A stretch of DNA of 64,000 nucleotides from Crossiella cryophila (GTDB lineage: Bacteria > Actinomycetota > Actinomycetes > Mycobacteriales > Pseudonocardiaceae). This document shows positions 31,329-40,593 of this stretch, in pieces. Within the stretch, counting starts at the first letter, position 1. Every line of letters begins with the position of its first letter. Location: assembly GCF_014204915.1 (NCBI RefSeq), contig NZ_JACHMH010000001.1, positions 9,833,501 to 9,897,500 of the forward strand, written 5' to 3'. Made by a program: the position numbers and the translations under genes. The notes under the pieces were generated by a model. The model did no database searches. It had not been told where the DNA came from and saw only the letters and a list, made by a program, of their open reading frames with translations.

Positions 31329-32468
31329 CTACGAGACCGGCGTCAGCACCTGACGCGGCTCCTCCACCTTGGCGGGCTCGGCCGCCGCGGCCACGTCCGT
31401 CTTGACCGGCTGGCGCGGCTTGAGCACCTTGCGGCCGACGTTGATCATCGGCACCTCGACGGTGCGGTAGAGCACGCTGGCCAGTACCAGGGCCAGGGCC
31501 ACCACGCTGAGCGCGAGCGGCCAGCCGCCCAGGCTCGGGAAGAGGAAGTGCAGCGGGGCCGCGGCGATGGACTGCACCAGGTAGAGCGAATACGAACGTT
31601 CGCCGACGTAGGCCATCGGGCGGACCGAGAGCACCTTGGCCACCGGGCCGGGCGCGATCACCGCGGGCAGCAGCAGGGTGACGGCGATCGGGTAGAAGGC
31701 CATCAGCCAGATGAACCCCGGCACGCCGGCGACCTGGTTGAGCGCGTCGCCGATCGGCTTGAGGAAGCTGTGCAGCACGATCACCGCGACGGCCATGCCC
31801 ACCCCGACCGCCGGGTGGGTCAGCGGCTGGATCAGCCGGTAGGTGCGCGGGTTGTGCATCAGCATCGCCAGCACGCAGCCGAGCAGGATCGAGACGTAGT
31901 GCACCGGCCAGCCGGAGGCGTGCGGGCCGAAGGTGAACGGGGTGGCCACCAGCGCGCCGACGATCAGCAGCCCGGTGATGCCCAGGCGGCGGCGCAGCGG
32001 CAGCACGCCGAACGCGAACGCCACCAGCGGCCAGACCAGGTAGAACTTCTGCTCGATGCCCAGCGACCAGGACTGGCCGAACGGGTTGGAGCCGGCGAAC
32101 TCGTTGAAGAAGCTCAGGTACAGCGGCATCGCCTCGCCGAGGTGGCTGCTCTGGTAGATGCCCAGGATCGCGGTGGCCGCGGCGAGGAAGGCCAGCACCA
32201 CGAAGTAGACCGGCAGGATGCGGAAGACCCGGCGCAGATAGAACGCCTTGAGCGCGACCCGGCCGGTGCGGGCCTCCTCACGCAGCATGAGCGTGGTGAT
32301 CAGATACCCGGAGAGCACGAAGAAGACCTGCACACCGATCCAGCCCTGGAGCCGGTCCGGACCGCCGTAGTGGAAGACCACGACCATGACCGCGGCGATG
32401 GCGCGCAGTCCGTCGAGGCCGTCGAACCGGCGCATGGCCATGTACCCAGCGTGCGTTAGTGACTTCAT
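31329..32468 (-). CDS. Acyltransferase-3 family membrane protein
   Basis: 379 residues with about 10 membrane helices. RRFDGLDGLRAIAAVMVVVFHYG is the family signature including the catalytic-type His, and GWIGVQVFFVLSGYLITTLML follows. These proteins move acyl groups onto extracellular carbohydrates or lipids such as O-acetyl groups on peptidoglycan or antibiotics. ATG 32468 with GGGAG at 8 nt. Lies between prmC and sua5, where M. tuberculosis has no gene. Confidence 0.88.
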   Translation of the reverse strand: MKSLTHAGYMAMRRFDGLDGLRAIAAVMVVVFHYGGPDRLQGWIGVQVFFVLSGYLITTLMLREEARTGRVALKAFYLRRVFRILPVYFVVLAFLAAATAILGIYQSSHLGEAMPLYLSFFNEFAGSNPFGQSWSLGIEQKFYLVWPLVAFAFGVLPLRRRLGITGLLIVGALVATPFTFGPHASGWPVHYVSILLGCVLAMLMHNPRTYRLIQPLTHPAVGVGMAVAVIVLHSFLKPIGDALNQVAGVPGFIWLMAFYPIAVTLLLPAVIAPGPVAKVLSVRPMAYVGERSYSLYLVQSIAAAPLHFLFPSLGGWPLALSVVALALVLASVLYRTVEVPMINVGRKVLKPRQPVKTDVAAAAEPAKVEEPRQVLTPVS

Positions 32469-32605
32469 TCAGCTTGCTCCCGACTGTGGTGCGTTCGGAG
32501 AGCAAGTTGCCCGAACGGGCTATGTAGTTGCAAAAAACGCCGAAAAGTGACGACGATCACGACTACTTGCGCGGGTCAAGCTAGTCCATTTGGCGGAATA
32601 CAGCC

Positions 32606-33472
32606 TCAAAGTGTCCGTCGTGCGGTGACAAAACGTGGTCGACCGGTCAGGTCCAGGTGACCGGTGACCCCGGCCAGCACCCGGCGCGCGGCCAGTAGCG
32701 CGACCGCGGACTCACCCTGCGTGTCGTCGTGCTCCACGACCAGCGCGCCGCCGGGCTTGAGCAGCCGGGCCGCGCAGCGCACCACGTGCCGGATCACCGC
32801 CAGCCCCTCGTCCTCGGCGAAGACCGCCGCGTGCGGGTCGTGCTCGGCCACCTCCGGCGGCACCGGGGTGCCCTCCGGCACGTACGGCGGGTTGCACAGC
32901 ACCAGGTCCACCGCCCCGTCCAGCTCGGCCAGCAGCCCGGGATCGGCCACATCGCCCGCGTGCAGCCGGACCGGGGTGTCGCCCCGGTCGGCCTGGGCGT
33001 CGGCGTTGCGCCGGGCCCAGGTCAGCGCGGCCGGATCGCGTTCCACCGCGTGCACCAGCGCGTCCGGCCGCTGGTGCGCCACGGCCAGCGCCAGCGCGCC
33101 CGAACCGGTGCACAGGTCCACCACCAGGGGTCGTCGCACGCCGTCGAGTGCCTTCAGGCCCCACTCCAGCAGCAGTTCGGTCTCCGGCCGCGGGGTGAAC
33201 ACGCCGGGCCCCACCGCCAGCTCCAGCGGCCCCAGCCAGGCCTTGCCGAGCAGGTGCTGCAACGGCACCCGGCTGGCCCGCCGCCGCACCAGCCGGTGGA
33301 ACGCCTCGATCACCGGCGGGTCCACCAGTGGGATGAGGCCCAGCCTCATCCGCTCCACGCCGAGCACGTGCGCGGCGAGCAGTTCGGCGTCCACCCTGGG
33401 GCTGGCCACCCCGGCCTCGGTCAGGATCCGCTCGGCGTCCATGACCGCGAGACGCAACGGCTGTCGGTTCAC
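32606..33472 (-). CDS. prmC: Release factor glutamine methyltransferase
   Basis: 288 residues. SAM-binding VVDLCTGSGALALAVAH and the catalytic NPPYVPEGT (NPPY) motif are clear, after the helical N-terminal release-factor-binding part. It methylates the Gln of the GGQ motif of RF1 and RF2. GTG start at 33472. In M. tuberculosis it is adjacent to prfA; here a secreted HAF-repeat gene on the other strand lies between. Confidence 0.93.
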   Translation of the reverse strand: MNRQPLRLAVMDAERILTEAGVASPRVDAELLAAHVLGVERMRLGLIPLVDPPVIEAFHRLVRRRASRVPLQHLLGKAWLGPLELAVGPGVFTPRPETELLLEWGLKALDGVRRPLVVDLCTGSGALALAVAHQRPDALVHAVERDPAALTWARRNADAQADRGDTPVRLHAGDVADPGLLAELDGAVDLVLCNPPYVPEGTPVPPEVAEHDPHAAVFAEDEGLAVIRHVVRCAARLLKPGGALVVEHDDTQGESAVALLAARRVLAGVTGHLDLTGRPRFVTARRTL

Positions 33473-33606
33473 AACGCGCGAGGTTACCGACTACCCGGTA
33501 TCACTCGATTGATCGACGCGTTGCGCCGATCAGCAGTCAGCCCCCCGGAGGCCCGCTCACTAGCTTCAGCACCGAGTTCATTCGTTCCGGGGAGGGGACA
33601 TCGAAC

Positions 33607-34581
33607 GTGCGTAATTCACTCGCGCTCATCACGATCACCGGGGCCCTGCTGCTGGGTGGTTCACCCGCCCAGGCCGCGCCCGTCATCACCGACCTGGGCG
33701 CGCTGCCCGGGTACCACCTGTCCTGGGCCAACGACATCGGCCCTGACGGCGTGGTCGGGGCCTCCAGCACGCCCGGCCAGGTCCAGGGGGTCTTCTGGCC
33801 CAACGACGGCGTCACGGTCAAGCTGCAGCCCACCGCGGCGGGCTGGGCGGTCGCCGAGGCGATCAACAACAGCCGGGTCATCGTCGGCACCTCCGGCGAC
33901 AAGGCGGTCCGCTGGGCCCATCCCGGCGCCGCGCCGGTCGTGCTGCCCAGCCCGGCGGTCTACACCAAGACCTTCGCGAAATCGATCAGCAACAAGGGCG
34001 TGATCGCGGGCAACGGCGATCACCCGGAGACCTTCCAGACCAGGGCCCTGCGCTGGACCTCTGGCCGGGCGCCCAAGGTGCTGCCACCGCTGCCCGGCCA
34101 CCAGGAGAGCGAGGTCGGCTCCGCGGGCGCGGTCGGGGAGAACTCGGTCGTGGTCGGCAAGTCCGATGACGACGCGGTGTTCTGGGACGCCGCCGGGAAC
34201 GTGCACAAGCTGCCCCAGCTGGCCGGCTGGGCCAGCAGCACGGCGCACGCGATCAACCGGCACGGGGTGATCGTCGGCTCCTACGACCTGCCCGGTGGTG
34301 GCGGCGGCGCGGTGCGCTGGGAACGCGGCCGGGTCACCGTGCTGCCGAACCTGCCCGGCGCCGACCACAGCGGCGCCTACTCGATCAACGACTCGGGCGT
34401 GTCGGTCGGCGCCTCCAGTGGGCGCGCGGTCCGCTGGGACGCCGCGGGGGTGGCCACCGAGCTGCCCAAGCTGAGCGATCAGCTGCCTGGGCACGCCAAG
34501 GCGATCAACGAGCGTGGCCAGGTCACCGGCACCAACAGCCCGCAGTGGCGGCAGGACCACGCGGTGCGCTGGACGCCCTGA
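33607..34581 (+). CDS. Secreted HAF-repeat (beta-propeller-like) protein
   Basis: 324 residues. Signal peptide MRNSLALITITGALLLGGSPAQA, cleavage after AQA. The mature part is a tandem array of about 40-residue units with the pattern A-INxxGVIVGxxxxxxAVRW...LPxLPG (e.g. EAINNSRVIVGTSGDKAVRW, HAINRHGVIVGSYD, SINDSGVSVGASSGRAVRW), the HAF family repeat. Probably folds as a propeller outside the cell; no enzyme motif. GTG start with GAGGGG about 11 nt upstream. Inserted between prmC and prfA. Confidence 0.75.
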   Translation: MRNSLALITITGALLLGGSPAQAAPVITDLGALPGYHLSWANDIGPDGVVGASSTPGQVQGVFWPNDGVTVKLQPTAAGWAVAEAINNSRVIVGTSGDKAVRWAHPGAAPVVLPSPAVYTKTFAKSISNKGVIAGNGDHPETFQTRALRWTSGRAPKVLPPLPGHQESEVGSAGAVGENSVVVGKSDDDAVFWDAAGNVHKLPQLAGWASSTAHAINRHGVIVGSYDLPGGGGGAVRWERGRVTVLPNLPGADHSGAYSINDSGVSVGASSGRAVRWDAAGVATELPKLSDQLPGHAKAINERGQVTGTNSPQWRQDHAVRWTP

Positions 34582-34591
34582 CGGGTAGGCG

Positions 34592-35671
34592 CTAGGCAGT
34601 CGCTCCGGCCGCGGCGAGGCGTTCCGCCTTGTCCGCGGTCGAGAGCGCGTCCAGCAGTGCGGTCAGCTCGCCGTCGAGCACCTGGTCCAGGTTGTAGGCC
34701 TTGTAGTTGACCCGGTGGTCGGAGATCCGGTTCTCCGGGAAGTTGTAGGTGCGCACCCGCTCGGAGCGGTCCACCGTGCGGACCTGGCTGCGCCGGTCGG
34801 CCGAGGCCTTGCGGGCGGCCTCCTCCTCGGCCAGCGCGACCAGCCGGTTCTGCAGCACGGCCATCGCGCGGGCCTTGTTCTGCAGCTGGCTGCGCTCGTT
34901 CTGGCAGGAGACCACGATGCCGGTGGGCAGGTGGGTGATGCGCACCGCGGAGTCGGTGGTGTTCACGCTCTGCCCGCCGTGGCCGGAGGAGCGGAAGACG
35001 TCCACCCGCAGGTCCTTCTCGTCGATCTCGACCTCGACGTCCTCCTGCTCGGGGTAGACCAGCACCCCGGCCGCGGAGGTGTGCACGCGGCCCTGGGACT
35101 CGGTCACCGGCACCCGCTGCACCCGGTGCACGCCAGCCTCGTACTTCAGCCGGGCCCACACCCCGTCCAGCTCGGCGCCGCCCTTGCTCTTGACCACCAC
35201 GGTGACGTCCTTGAACCCGCCCAGGTCGGACTCCACCGAGTCGAGCACCTCGGTCTTCCAGCCCTGCCGCTCGGCGAAGCGCAGGTACATCCGCAGCAGG
35301 TCCCCGGCGAACAGCGCCGACTCCTCGCCGCCCTCGCCGGACTTGATCTCCATGACCACGTCCGCGGCGTCGTGCGGGTCCCTGGGCAGCAGCAACTCGG
35401 TCAGCTTCTGCTCCAGCGCCGGAATGGTCTCGGCCAGCGCGGCGGCCTCGGCGGCGAAGGCCGCGTCCTCACTGGCCAGCTCCAGCGCGGCCTCCCGGTC
35501 GGAGCGGGCCGTGTCCAGCTCGCGCAGGGTGCGCACGACCGGGGTCAGCTCGGCGTAGCGACGGCCCAGCTTGCGTGCCATCGCCTGGTCGGCGTGCACC
35601 GCGGGATCGGCCAGCCGACCCTCCAGCTCGGTGTACTCCACGAGCAGGGTGTCCAGCGAGGCGGTGTCCAC
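34592..35671 (-). CDS. prfA: Peptide chain release factor 1
   Basis: 359 residues. Stop-codon reading motif [12 protein letters not shown] (PxT type, UAG/UAA) and peptidyl-tRNA hydrolysis motif [19 protein letters not shown] are present. GTG at 35671 with GAGGA at 5 nt. Lies 79 bp after rpmE, with a hairpin between, and is modified by the PrmC encoded 1.1 kb downstream. Confidence 0.95.
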   Translation of the reverse strand: MDTASLDTLLVEYTELEGRLADPAVHADQAMARKLGRRYAELTPVVRTLRELDTARSDREAALELASEDAAFAAEAAALAETIPALEQKLTELLLPRDPHDAADVVMEIKSGEGGEESALFAGDLLRMYLRFAERQGWKTEVLDSVESDLGGFKDVTVVVKSKGGAELDGVWARLKYEAGVHRVQRVPVTESQGRVHTSAAGVLVYPEQEDVEVEIDEKDLRVDVFRSSGHGGQSVNTTDSAVRITHLPTGIVVSCQNERSQLQNKARAMAVLQNRLVALAEEEAARKASADRRSQVRTVDRSERVRTYNFPENRISDHRVNYKAYNLDQVLDGELTALLDALSTADKAERLAAAGATA

Positions 35672-35711
35672 GGCGTCCTCTTCCCGGTAAGACCTTCAGG
35701 CCGACACGACA

Positions 35712-35742
35712 ACGGCGCCCACCCCAGCGGGATGGGCGCCGT
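35712..35742 (-). terminator. Terminator/attenuator between rpmE and prfA
   Basis: ACGGCGCCCA (35712-35721) and TGGGCGCCGT (35733-35742) form a perfect 10 bp stem, 11 nt loop, just after the rpmE stop on the minus strand. No U tract follows, so partial readthrough into prfA is possible. Confidence 0.6.
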
Positions 35743-35750
35743 GAAGTCGG

Positions 35751-35963
35751 CTACTTGTTGCGCTTGCCGTAGCGGGCCTCGAAGCGCGCCACGCGGCCGC
35801 CGGTGTCGAGGATCTTCTGCTTGCCCGTGTAGAAGGGGTGGCAGTTGGAGCAGACCTCGACCGTGATCTGGCCGGTCTTCTTGGTGCTGTGGGTCTGGAA
35901 GGAGTTGCCACAGCCGCAGTTCACCTGGGTGACCACGTAGTCGGGGTGGATACCGCTTCTCAC
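35751..35963 (-). CDS. rpmE: Ribosomal protein bL31, zinc-binding form
   Basis: 70 residues, GTG start. [18 protein letters not shown] then [13 protein letters not shown]: Cys16, Cys18, Cys38 and Cys41 make this the zinc-containing (C+) type of L31, normally used when zinc is sufficient. Part of the 50S subunit at the inter-subunit bridge. AAGGA 8 nt before the start. Confidence 0.96.
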   Translation of the reverse strand: MRSGIHPDYVVTQVNCGCGNSFQTHSTKKTGQITVEVCSNCHPFYTGKQKILDTGGRVARFEARYGKRNK

Positions 35964-36215
35964 CGTCTTGTTCCTTTCTCAGGGGCCGCCGGGTCCCCAC
36001 GAGCCGTACAACGGGGTGAACCGGAGCCTTATTCCGACCCCTGAGTATGCCAGGTCTTCGGCAGTGCTCTCGCCGTGGTACCGCTCACCTCCAGAATCCG
36101 ACCTCCGGGCGCAATGGCCGGACCATCGGGCGCATTGCCAGCGCAGACTGCTGTTATCGGTCACGGGCCGCAGCAAAATCATCACGTGCTGTGTGCGGCG
36201 AGCTGGCGAGTACCC

Positions 36216-36587
36216 ATGCTGACCTGGCTGGGAATCCCGCTGCTGGTCATCGGATCGATGGTCGGCATCGGTGGTCTCGGCCTGCTGGCCTTCGGCTCCC
36301 CCACCCAGCTCTACAGCGCGACCTTCGGCGTCGCCGCCGCGCTCGGCCTGGTCACCAGCCGCAACGTGGTCTGGCAGGCCGGCTGGCAGCGGCACGGCCT
36401 GCGCTGGCCCTACCTGCTGGCACTGGTGGCCGCCGGGGTCGCCCTCGACGGGCAGGAGCTGCCCTCCTGGCTCGCGGTCACCCTCGGCGTGCCCTGCCTG
36501 CTGCTGCTCGTGCGCACCCTGCGCAAGTTGCCCACCCTGGACGCCGACGGCGGCTGTGCCGAGACCAGGGATCTGATCAGCACCTGA
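36216..36587 (+). CDS. Small four-helix membrane protein, unknown function
   Basis: 123 residues, almost entirely hydrophobic with four predicted helices (LTWLGIPLLVIGSMVGIGGLGLLAFG, LYSATFGVAAALGLV, WPYLLALVAAGVALDG, LAVTLGVPCLLLLVRTL). No recognised family. ATG 36216 chosen because the hydrophobic run starts right there; the open frame continues upstream without codon-like sequence. Divergent from rpmE. Followed by a very strong terminator that also serves the convergent ketosynthase gene. Confidence 0.6.
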   Translation: MLTWLGIPLLVIGSMVGIGGLGLLAFGSPTQLYSATFGVAAALGLVTSRNVVWQAGWQRHGLRWPYLLALVAAGVALDGQELPSWLAVTLGVPCLLLLVRTLRKLPTLDADGGCAETRDLIST

Positions 36588-36612
36588 TGAGCCCGCTCCC
36601 CTGCTGAAACGG

Positions 36613-36651
36613 AAACGGCGCGTCCCCCGCAGGCCCGGGGACGCGCCGTTT
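36613..36651. terminator. Strong bidirectional terminator at left edge of the accessory block
   Basis: AAACGGCGCGTCCCC (36613-36627) and GGGGACGCGCCGTTT (36637-36651) form a perfect 15 bp stem with a 9 nt loop, T-rich on the plus side. It lies between convergent genes: the small membrane protein and the ketosynthase. Confidence 0.85.
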
Positions 36652-36668
36652 TCGGTGTGGCTGAGGGC

Positions 36669-37931
36669 TCAGCTCTCCCAGCTCTTGGCGACCAGCACCG
36701 CGTTGTGCCCGCCGAAGCCGAAGGAGTTGCTCATCGCGTACCGCACCTGGTGCTCCTGCGGCGCGTTGGGCACGAAGTTCATTTCCGCATCCAACGGGTT
36801 GTGCAGGTTGATCGTGGGCGGCACCACGCCGGTGCGCATGGCGAACCCGCAGGCGATCAGCTCGATCGCACCCGCGGCGCCGATCATGTGCCCGGTCATC
36901 GACTTGGTGGAGCTGACCGGGATCTTGGTGGCGTGCTCGCCAAGCACGTTGCGGATGGCCAGGGTCTCGGTCTTGTCGTTCAGCTCGGTGCTGGTGCCGT
37001 GCGCGTTGATGTAGTCGATCTGCTCGGGAACCACCCCGGCGTCGGCCAGCGCCCTGGTCATCGCCCGCCGCGCGCCCGCGCCCTCCGGGTGCGGGGCGGT
37101 CCAGTGGTGCGCGTCGGAGGTCGAGGCGTAACCCACGATCTCGGCCAGGATCGGCGCACCCCTGCGCAGCGCGTGATCCAGCGACTCCAGGATGACCACG
37201 CCGGAACCGGCGGCCATCACGAAGCCGTCCCGGTCCGCGTCGAAGGGCCTGCTGGCCCGCTCCGGGTCGTCGTTGCGCCGGGACAGCGCCCTGGCGTTGG
37301 AGCTGGAGGCGATGTCCAGCGGGGTGACGCTCATCTCCGCGCCACCGGCGATGACCACGTCGGCCTCGCCGTACTGGATCCAGCGGGTGGCGGTGCCGAT
37401 CGCGTCGGTGCCGGTGGCACAGGCCGAGTTGAGCGCCAGGGTCGGGCCGGCCGCGCCGAACATCAGGCTGACCTCGCCGGTGGCCGAATCGTGCGCGCCG
37501 GTGATGGCCTGGTAGGCCCCGACCGCGCGACCGCCCTTCTCGGTGAGCAGCTTGACCGAGTCCTGCATGTACTTCATCGCGCCGTAGCCGGTGCCGATGA
37601 GCACGCCGCAGCGCGGGGCCAGCTCGCTGTCGATGGTCAGCTTGGCCGCTTCGACCGCCTGGATCGAGGCGGCCACCCCGTACTGGGCGAAGAGGTCCAT
37701 CCGCCTGCTGAGCTTGCGCGGCATGTGGTCCTCGGCCACGAATCCCTTGACCTCGCCCGCGATCTGGGACGGGAAGGGCTCGGCGTCGAAGGTGGCGATC
37801 CGGGCGATCCCGCTGCGCCCGGCCATGAACGCGGACCAGGTGTCCTCCGCGGTCAGGCCGACCGGGCTGATCGCGCCCCAGCCGGTGACGACCACCCGCG
37901 GCCGGTGCTTCCGGAACTCTGCTACCGACAT
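36669..37931 (-). CDS. Beta-ketoacyl-ACP synthase II-type ketosynthase
   Basis: 420 residues of the FabF fold. The catalytic triad is intact: nucleophile Cys in LALNSACATGTDAIG, His in INAHGTSTELND and His in KSMTGHMIGAAGAIE. It would catalyse decarboxylative condensation of a malonyl-carrier with an acyl chain. No acyl carrier protein, ketoreductase or malonyltransferase gene is near, so it is not a housekeeping fab operon. It lies 31 bp after the ligase-reductase fusion gene and is likely its operon partner. ATG 37931 with GGAG at 8 nt. Confidence 0.88.
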   Translation of the reverse strand: MSVAEFRKHRPRVVVTGWGAISPVGLTAEDTWSAFMAGRSGIARIATFDAEPFPSQIAGEVKGFVAEDHMPRKLSRRMDLFAQYGVAASIQAVEAAKLTIDSELAPRCGVLIGTGYGAMKYMQDSVKLLTEKGGRAVGAYQAITGAHDSATGEVSLMFGAAGPTLALNSACATGTDAIGTATRWIQYGEADVVIAGGAEMSVTPLDIASSSNARALSRRNDDPERASRPFDADRDGFVMAAGSGVVILESLDHALRRGAPILAEIVGYASTSDAHHWTAPHPEGAGARRAMTRALADAGVVPEQIDYINAHGTSTELNDKTETLAIRNVLGEHATKIPVSSTKSMTGHMIGAAGAIELIACGFAMRTGVVPPTINLHNPLDAEMNFVPNAPQEHQVRYAMSNSFGFGGHNAVLVAKSWES

Positions 37932-37962
37932 TGGCTTTTCTCCACCTCGTATGTCCGACCGG

Positions 37963-40593
37963 TCAGGCGTTGGCCATGCGGTTCTTGCGGGCCGCGGGCA
38001 GGTGTTCGGCGACGACCTTGGAGATCAGCAGCGGCTCGGCCACCCGCTGTCCCTGGTAGGCCACGTAGTTGGCGGCCACGCCGTACCCACCGAACGGCTT
38101 GTTGCCGTCGTCGGTGTCCAGCACGGTGAGGTTGACCGACACGTAGTGCCGCTTGCCCAGCGTGGAGACGACATCCGGCGCGTCGCCGTAGACCATCGCG
38201 CCCATCGCCCGCTCGTTCACCGTGGGGTGGTTGGCGAAGGCCCGCAGTTGCTGGGTGTTCTGGTAGACGACCACGTTGAAGATCGGCGCGAACGTCTCCT
38301 CGATGGGCATCTTCTTGTTGTAGGGGCGCACCAGCACCGCGGGCTCCAGGTGCCGGGAGCGGAAGTCCAGCCGCCCGCCGGCCACGATGTGCTCGCGGTT
38401 GAGGCGCAGGTAGTCCGCTGCCGCCTCGATCGCGGTCTCGTAGTACAGCGGGCCGTAGTCCGCGGCCGGGTCGGTGTAGCTGCCGTAGCGCAGTTCGCCG
38501 ACCCGCTTGGTGAGCTGGTCCACGAACGCCTCGGCCTCACCGGCGTGCACCAGGAAGACGTCGGGGGCGAAGCAGTCCTGGCCGGAGTTGAGCATCCGGA
38601 TCCGCACCGCGTCGGTGACCGCGAGGTCGATGTCCGCGCCCTCGGCCACCACGAACGGGTTCACGCCCTGGCCGAAGAACAGCAGCATCTGGTCATCGCG
38701 CAGCTGGGCCCGGACCAGTTCGGCGTTCTGGTAGGCGCCGGTGAACACCAGCACGTCCGCCTCGGCCACCGGGACCTCGACGAACTGCCGCTGGCTCAAC
38801 GTGGTCAGCTCGATGGTCTCCAGCTTGTGCACCGGCGCGAGCAGGTCGTGCAGCCGCCTGGTGGTGCCGGTGACCTGGCTGGACGGCCGGAAGATGATCT
38901 CGTCGGTGTAGAGCGACGGGATCAGCGTGTAGAGCACGTAGGAGTAGAACAACACGTTGGAGGACATGAACACGGCCATCTTAGGCACCCGGCCGGGCCG
39001 GTAGGCCGAGACCTCCTCCAGGGCGCCTTCCAGCGCGCTCAGCCCGGCCTCGACCTCGTCGAGCACGGCCTTGTGGTTGGAGATCTCGGTCAGCACGTCG
39101 ATCAGCGGCTGCGGGTCGTTGCGGATGTACTCGGCCACCGCGCGCAGTGCGGCCAGTCGCTGCGGGTGCGGCACCGCGGCCAGGTCGGTGAGCCGGGTCA
39201 GATCGGGCTTCCCGTTGTTGTTCAACGGGAACTCGGTCACCACCAGCACCTGGTTGGGCTGCTCGTAGGAGGGCAGCAGCGCGCAGATCTTCTCCCGCCA
39301 GTACCTGGCCTCGCGCAGGTCGGGGTCGGCCACCACGAACACCAGCTGGCTGCCCCGGCGCTCGTCGTCCAGTGCGACCACCTTGACCGCCGCACCGGCC
39401 TCCTCGGCCTTGCGCGCCAAGGCTTCCGGGTAGAGCGTGTGGCCCATCCGGTGCACCGCGTACTTGCGGCCGACCACGTAGAGGTTGCCCTCCTCGTCGG
39501 TGTAGCCGATGTCGTTGGTGCGGTAGACGTCCTCGGCGCGCTCGGTGACCGAGCCGTCCGCGGCCAGGTAGCCGGTGAGCTGACCTGGCGAGCTGACCAG
39601 GATCTCGCCGATCTCGCCCGGCGGGACCGCGTTGCCGTCCTCGTCCAGGATCCGCACGATGACCCCGTCCAGGGGCTGGCCGCAGCCGATCGCGTTGCCG
39701 GGAGCCGCGAGGGCGATGTTGCCGACCTCGGTGCTGCCGTAGCCGTCCAGCAGCGGGTGCCCGGTGGCCACCACGAACTTCTCCGCCAGCGCCCGGTCCA
39801 GCGGCGCGCCGCCCACGCACCACATCCGCACGTCACGCAGGCCAGCCGCGGACTCCGGCCGGCGTTCCACCAGCTTGAGCATGGTGTGGTAGGTCGCGGG
39901 AGTCGCGTCCACCACGGTGGCCCGGTAGCGGCCCGCCATGTCCACCGCGTGGTCCAGCCGGGCATAGGGCGCCACGATCAGCGAGCAGCGCGCGATCCAC
40001 CACAGCAGCACGAGCGAGAGCCCGTACTGGTGGGAGAAGGGCAGCAGCGGCATCAGCACGTCGGCCTCGGTGTAGGCCATCCGCTGCTGGGTGCGCTCGA
40101 TGTTGCCGAGGAAGGACTTGCCCGAGCGCACGATGCCCTTGGGTTCGCCGGTGGTGCCGGAGGACCAGGCGATCAGCGCGTCGGAGCGGGTGAACCAGTC
40201 CACGAAGGACAGTGAGCCGCCAAGGGCCGGGATGGCCGTGGCGTCCTCAAGCAGGCCGTCCAGGCTGATCACCCGGTCGGCGTCGAGCACGGTCAGGTCC
40301 TGGCTGACCTCCGGGCGCACCAGCGCCCAGCCCGCCCGAGCGAAGGCGGTGATCCGCGCCGTCTCCTCGGGGGTCTGCCGGTGGTCCACCAGCACGATCG
40401 AGATGTCCAGATGCACCAGGGCCAGAAGCACGGTGACGTATCCGGCCGAGTTGTCCGCCTTGAGGATCACGCGGTTCCCGGGACACAGCCCTCGAGCGCG
40501 CAGTGCGGCCGCCACCCGCAGTGCGTCCTGCTCGACCTCGGCCGTGGATCGCACGGAGTTCGCTGTCACCAACCTGGCTGCCACAGGTTCCAC
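37963..40593 (-). CDS. Fusion of acyl-AMP ligase and aldehyde-dehydrogenase-fold acyl reductase
   Basis: 876 residues. Residues 1 to about 480 are an adenylate-forming (ANL) ligase: SSGTTGEPKG at 144-153, YGSTEVGN near 285, RTNDIGY near 358, and catalytic-type NGKPD with Lys462. Residues about 530-876 follow the aldehyde dehydrogenase fold: SSNVLFYSYV (Asn546), VFTGAYQN, LNSGQDCFAPD (Cys674), ETFAPIFNVVVY and KPFGGYGV. The general-base Glu of true aldehyde dehydrogenases is absent (LLFFGQGVNPF), as in acyl-transferring reductases. Inferred role: activate a carboxylic acid as AMP ester, pass the acyl to Cys674 and reduce it to aldehyde, like LuxE plus LuxC in one chain and without a carrier protein. 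GTG start with GGGAG at 8 nt. The direct link between domains is my inference. Confidence 0.82.
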   Translation of the reverse strand: MEPVAARLVTANSVRSTAEVEQDALRVAAALRARGLCPGNRVILKADNSAGYVTVLLALVHLDISIVLVDHRQTPEETARITAFARAGWALVRPEVSQDLTVLDADRVISLDGLLEDATAIPALGGSLSFVDWFTRSDALIAWSSGTTGEPKGIVRSGKSFLGNIERTQQRMAYTEADVLMPLLPFSHQYGLSLVLLWWIARCSLIVAPYARLDHAVDMAGRYRATVVDATPATYHTMLKLVERRPESAAGLRDVRMWCVGGAPLDRALAEKFVVATGHPLLDGYGSTEVGNIALAAPGNAIGCGQPLDGVIVRILDEDGNAVPPGEIGEILVSSPGQLTGYLAADGSVTERAEDVYRTNDIGYTDEEGNLYVVGRKYAVHRMGHTLYPEALARKAEEAGAAVKVVALDDERRGSQLVFVVADPDLREARYWREKICALLPSYEQPNQVLVVTEFPLNNNGKPDLTRLTDLAAVPHPQRLAALRAVAEYIRNDPQPLIDVLTEISNHKAVLDEVEAGLSALEGALEEVSAYRPGRVPKMAVFMSSNVLFYSYVLYTLIPSLYTDEIIFRPSSQVTGTTRRLHDLLAPVHKLETIELTTLSQRQFVEVPVAEADVLVFTGAYQNAELVRAQLRDDQMLLFFGQGVNPFVVAEGADIDLAVTDAVRIRMLNSGQDCFAPDVFLVHAGEAEAFVDQLTKRVGELRYGSYTDPAADYGPLYYETAIEAAADYLRLNREHIVAGGRLDFRSRHLEPAVLVRPYNKKMPIEETFAPIFNVVVYQNTQQLRAFANHPTVNERAMGAMVYGDAPDVVSTLGKRHYVSVNLTVLDTDDGNKPFGGYGVAANYVAYQGQRVAEPLLISKVVAEHLPAARKNRMANA

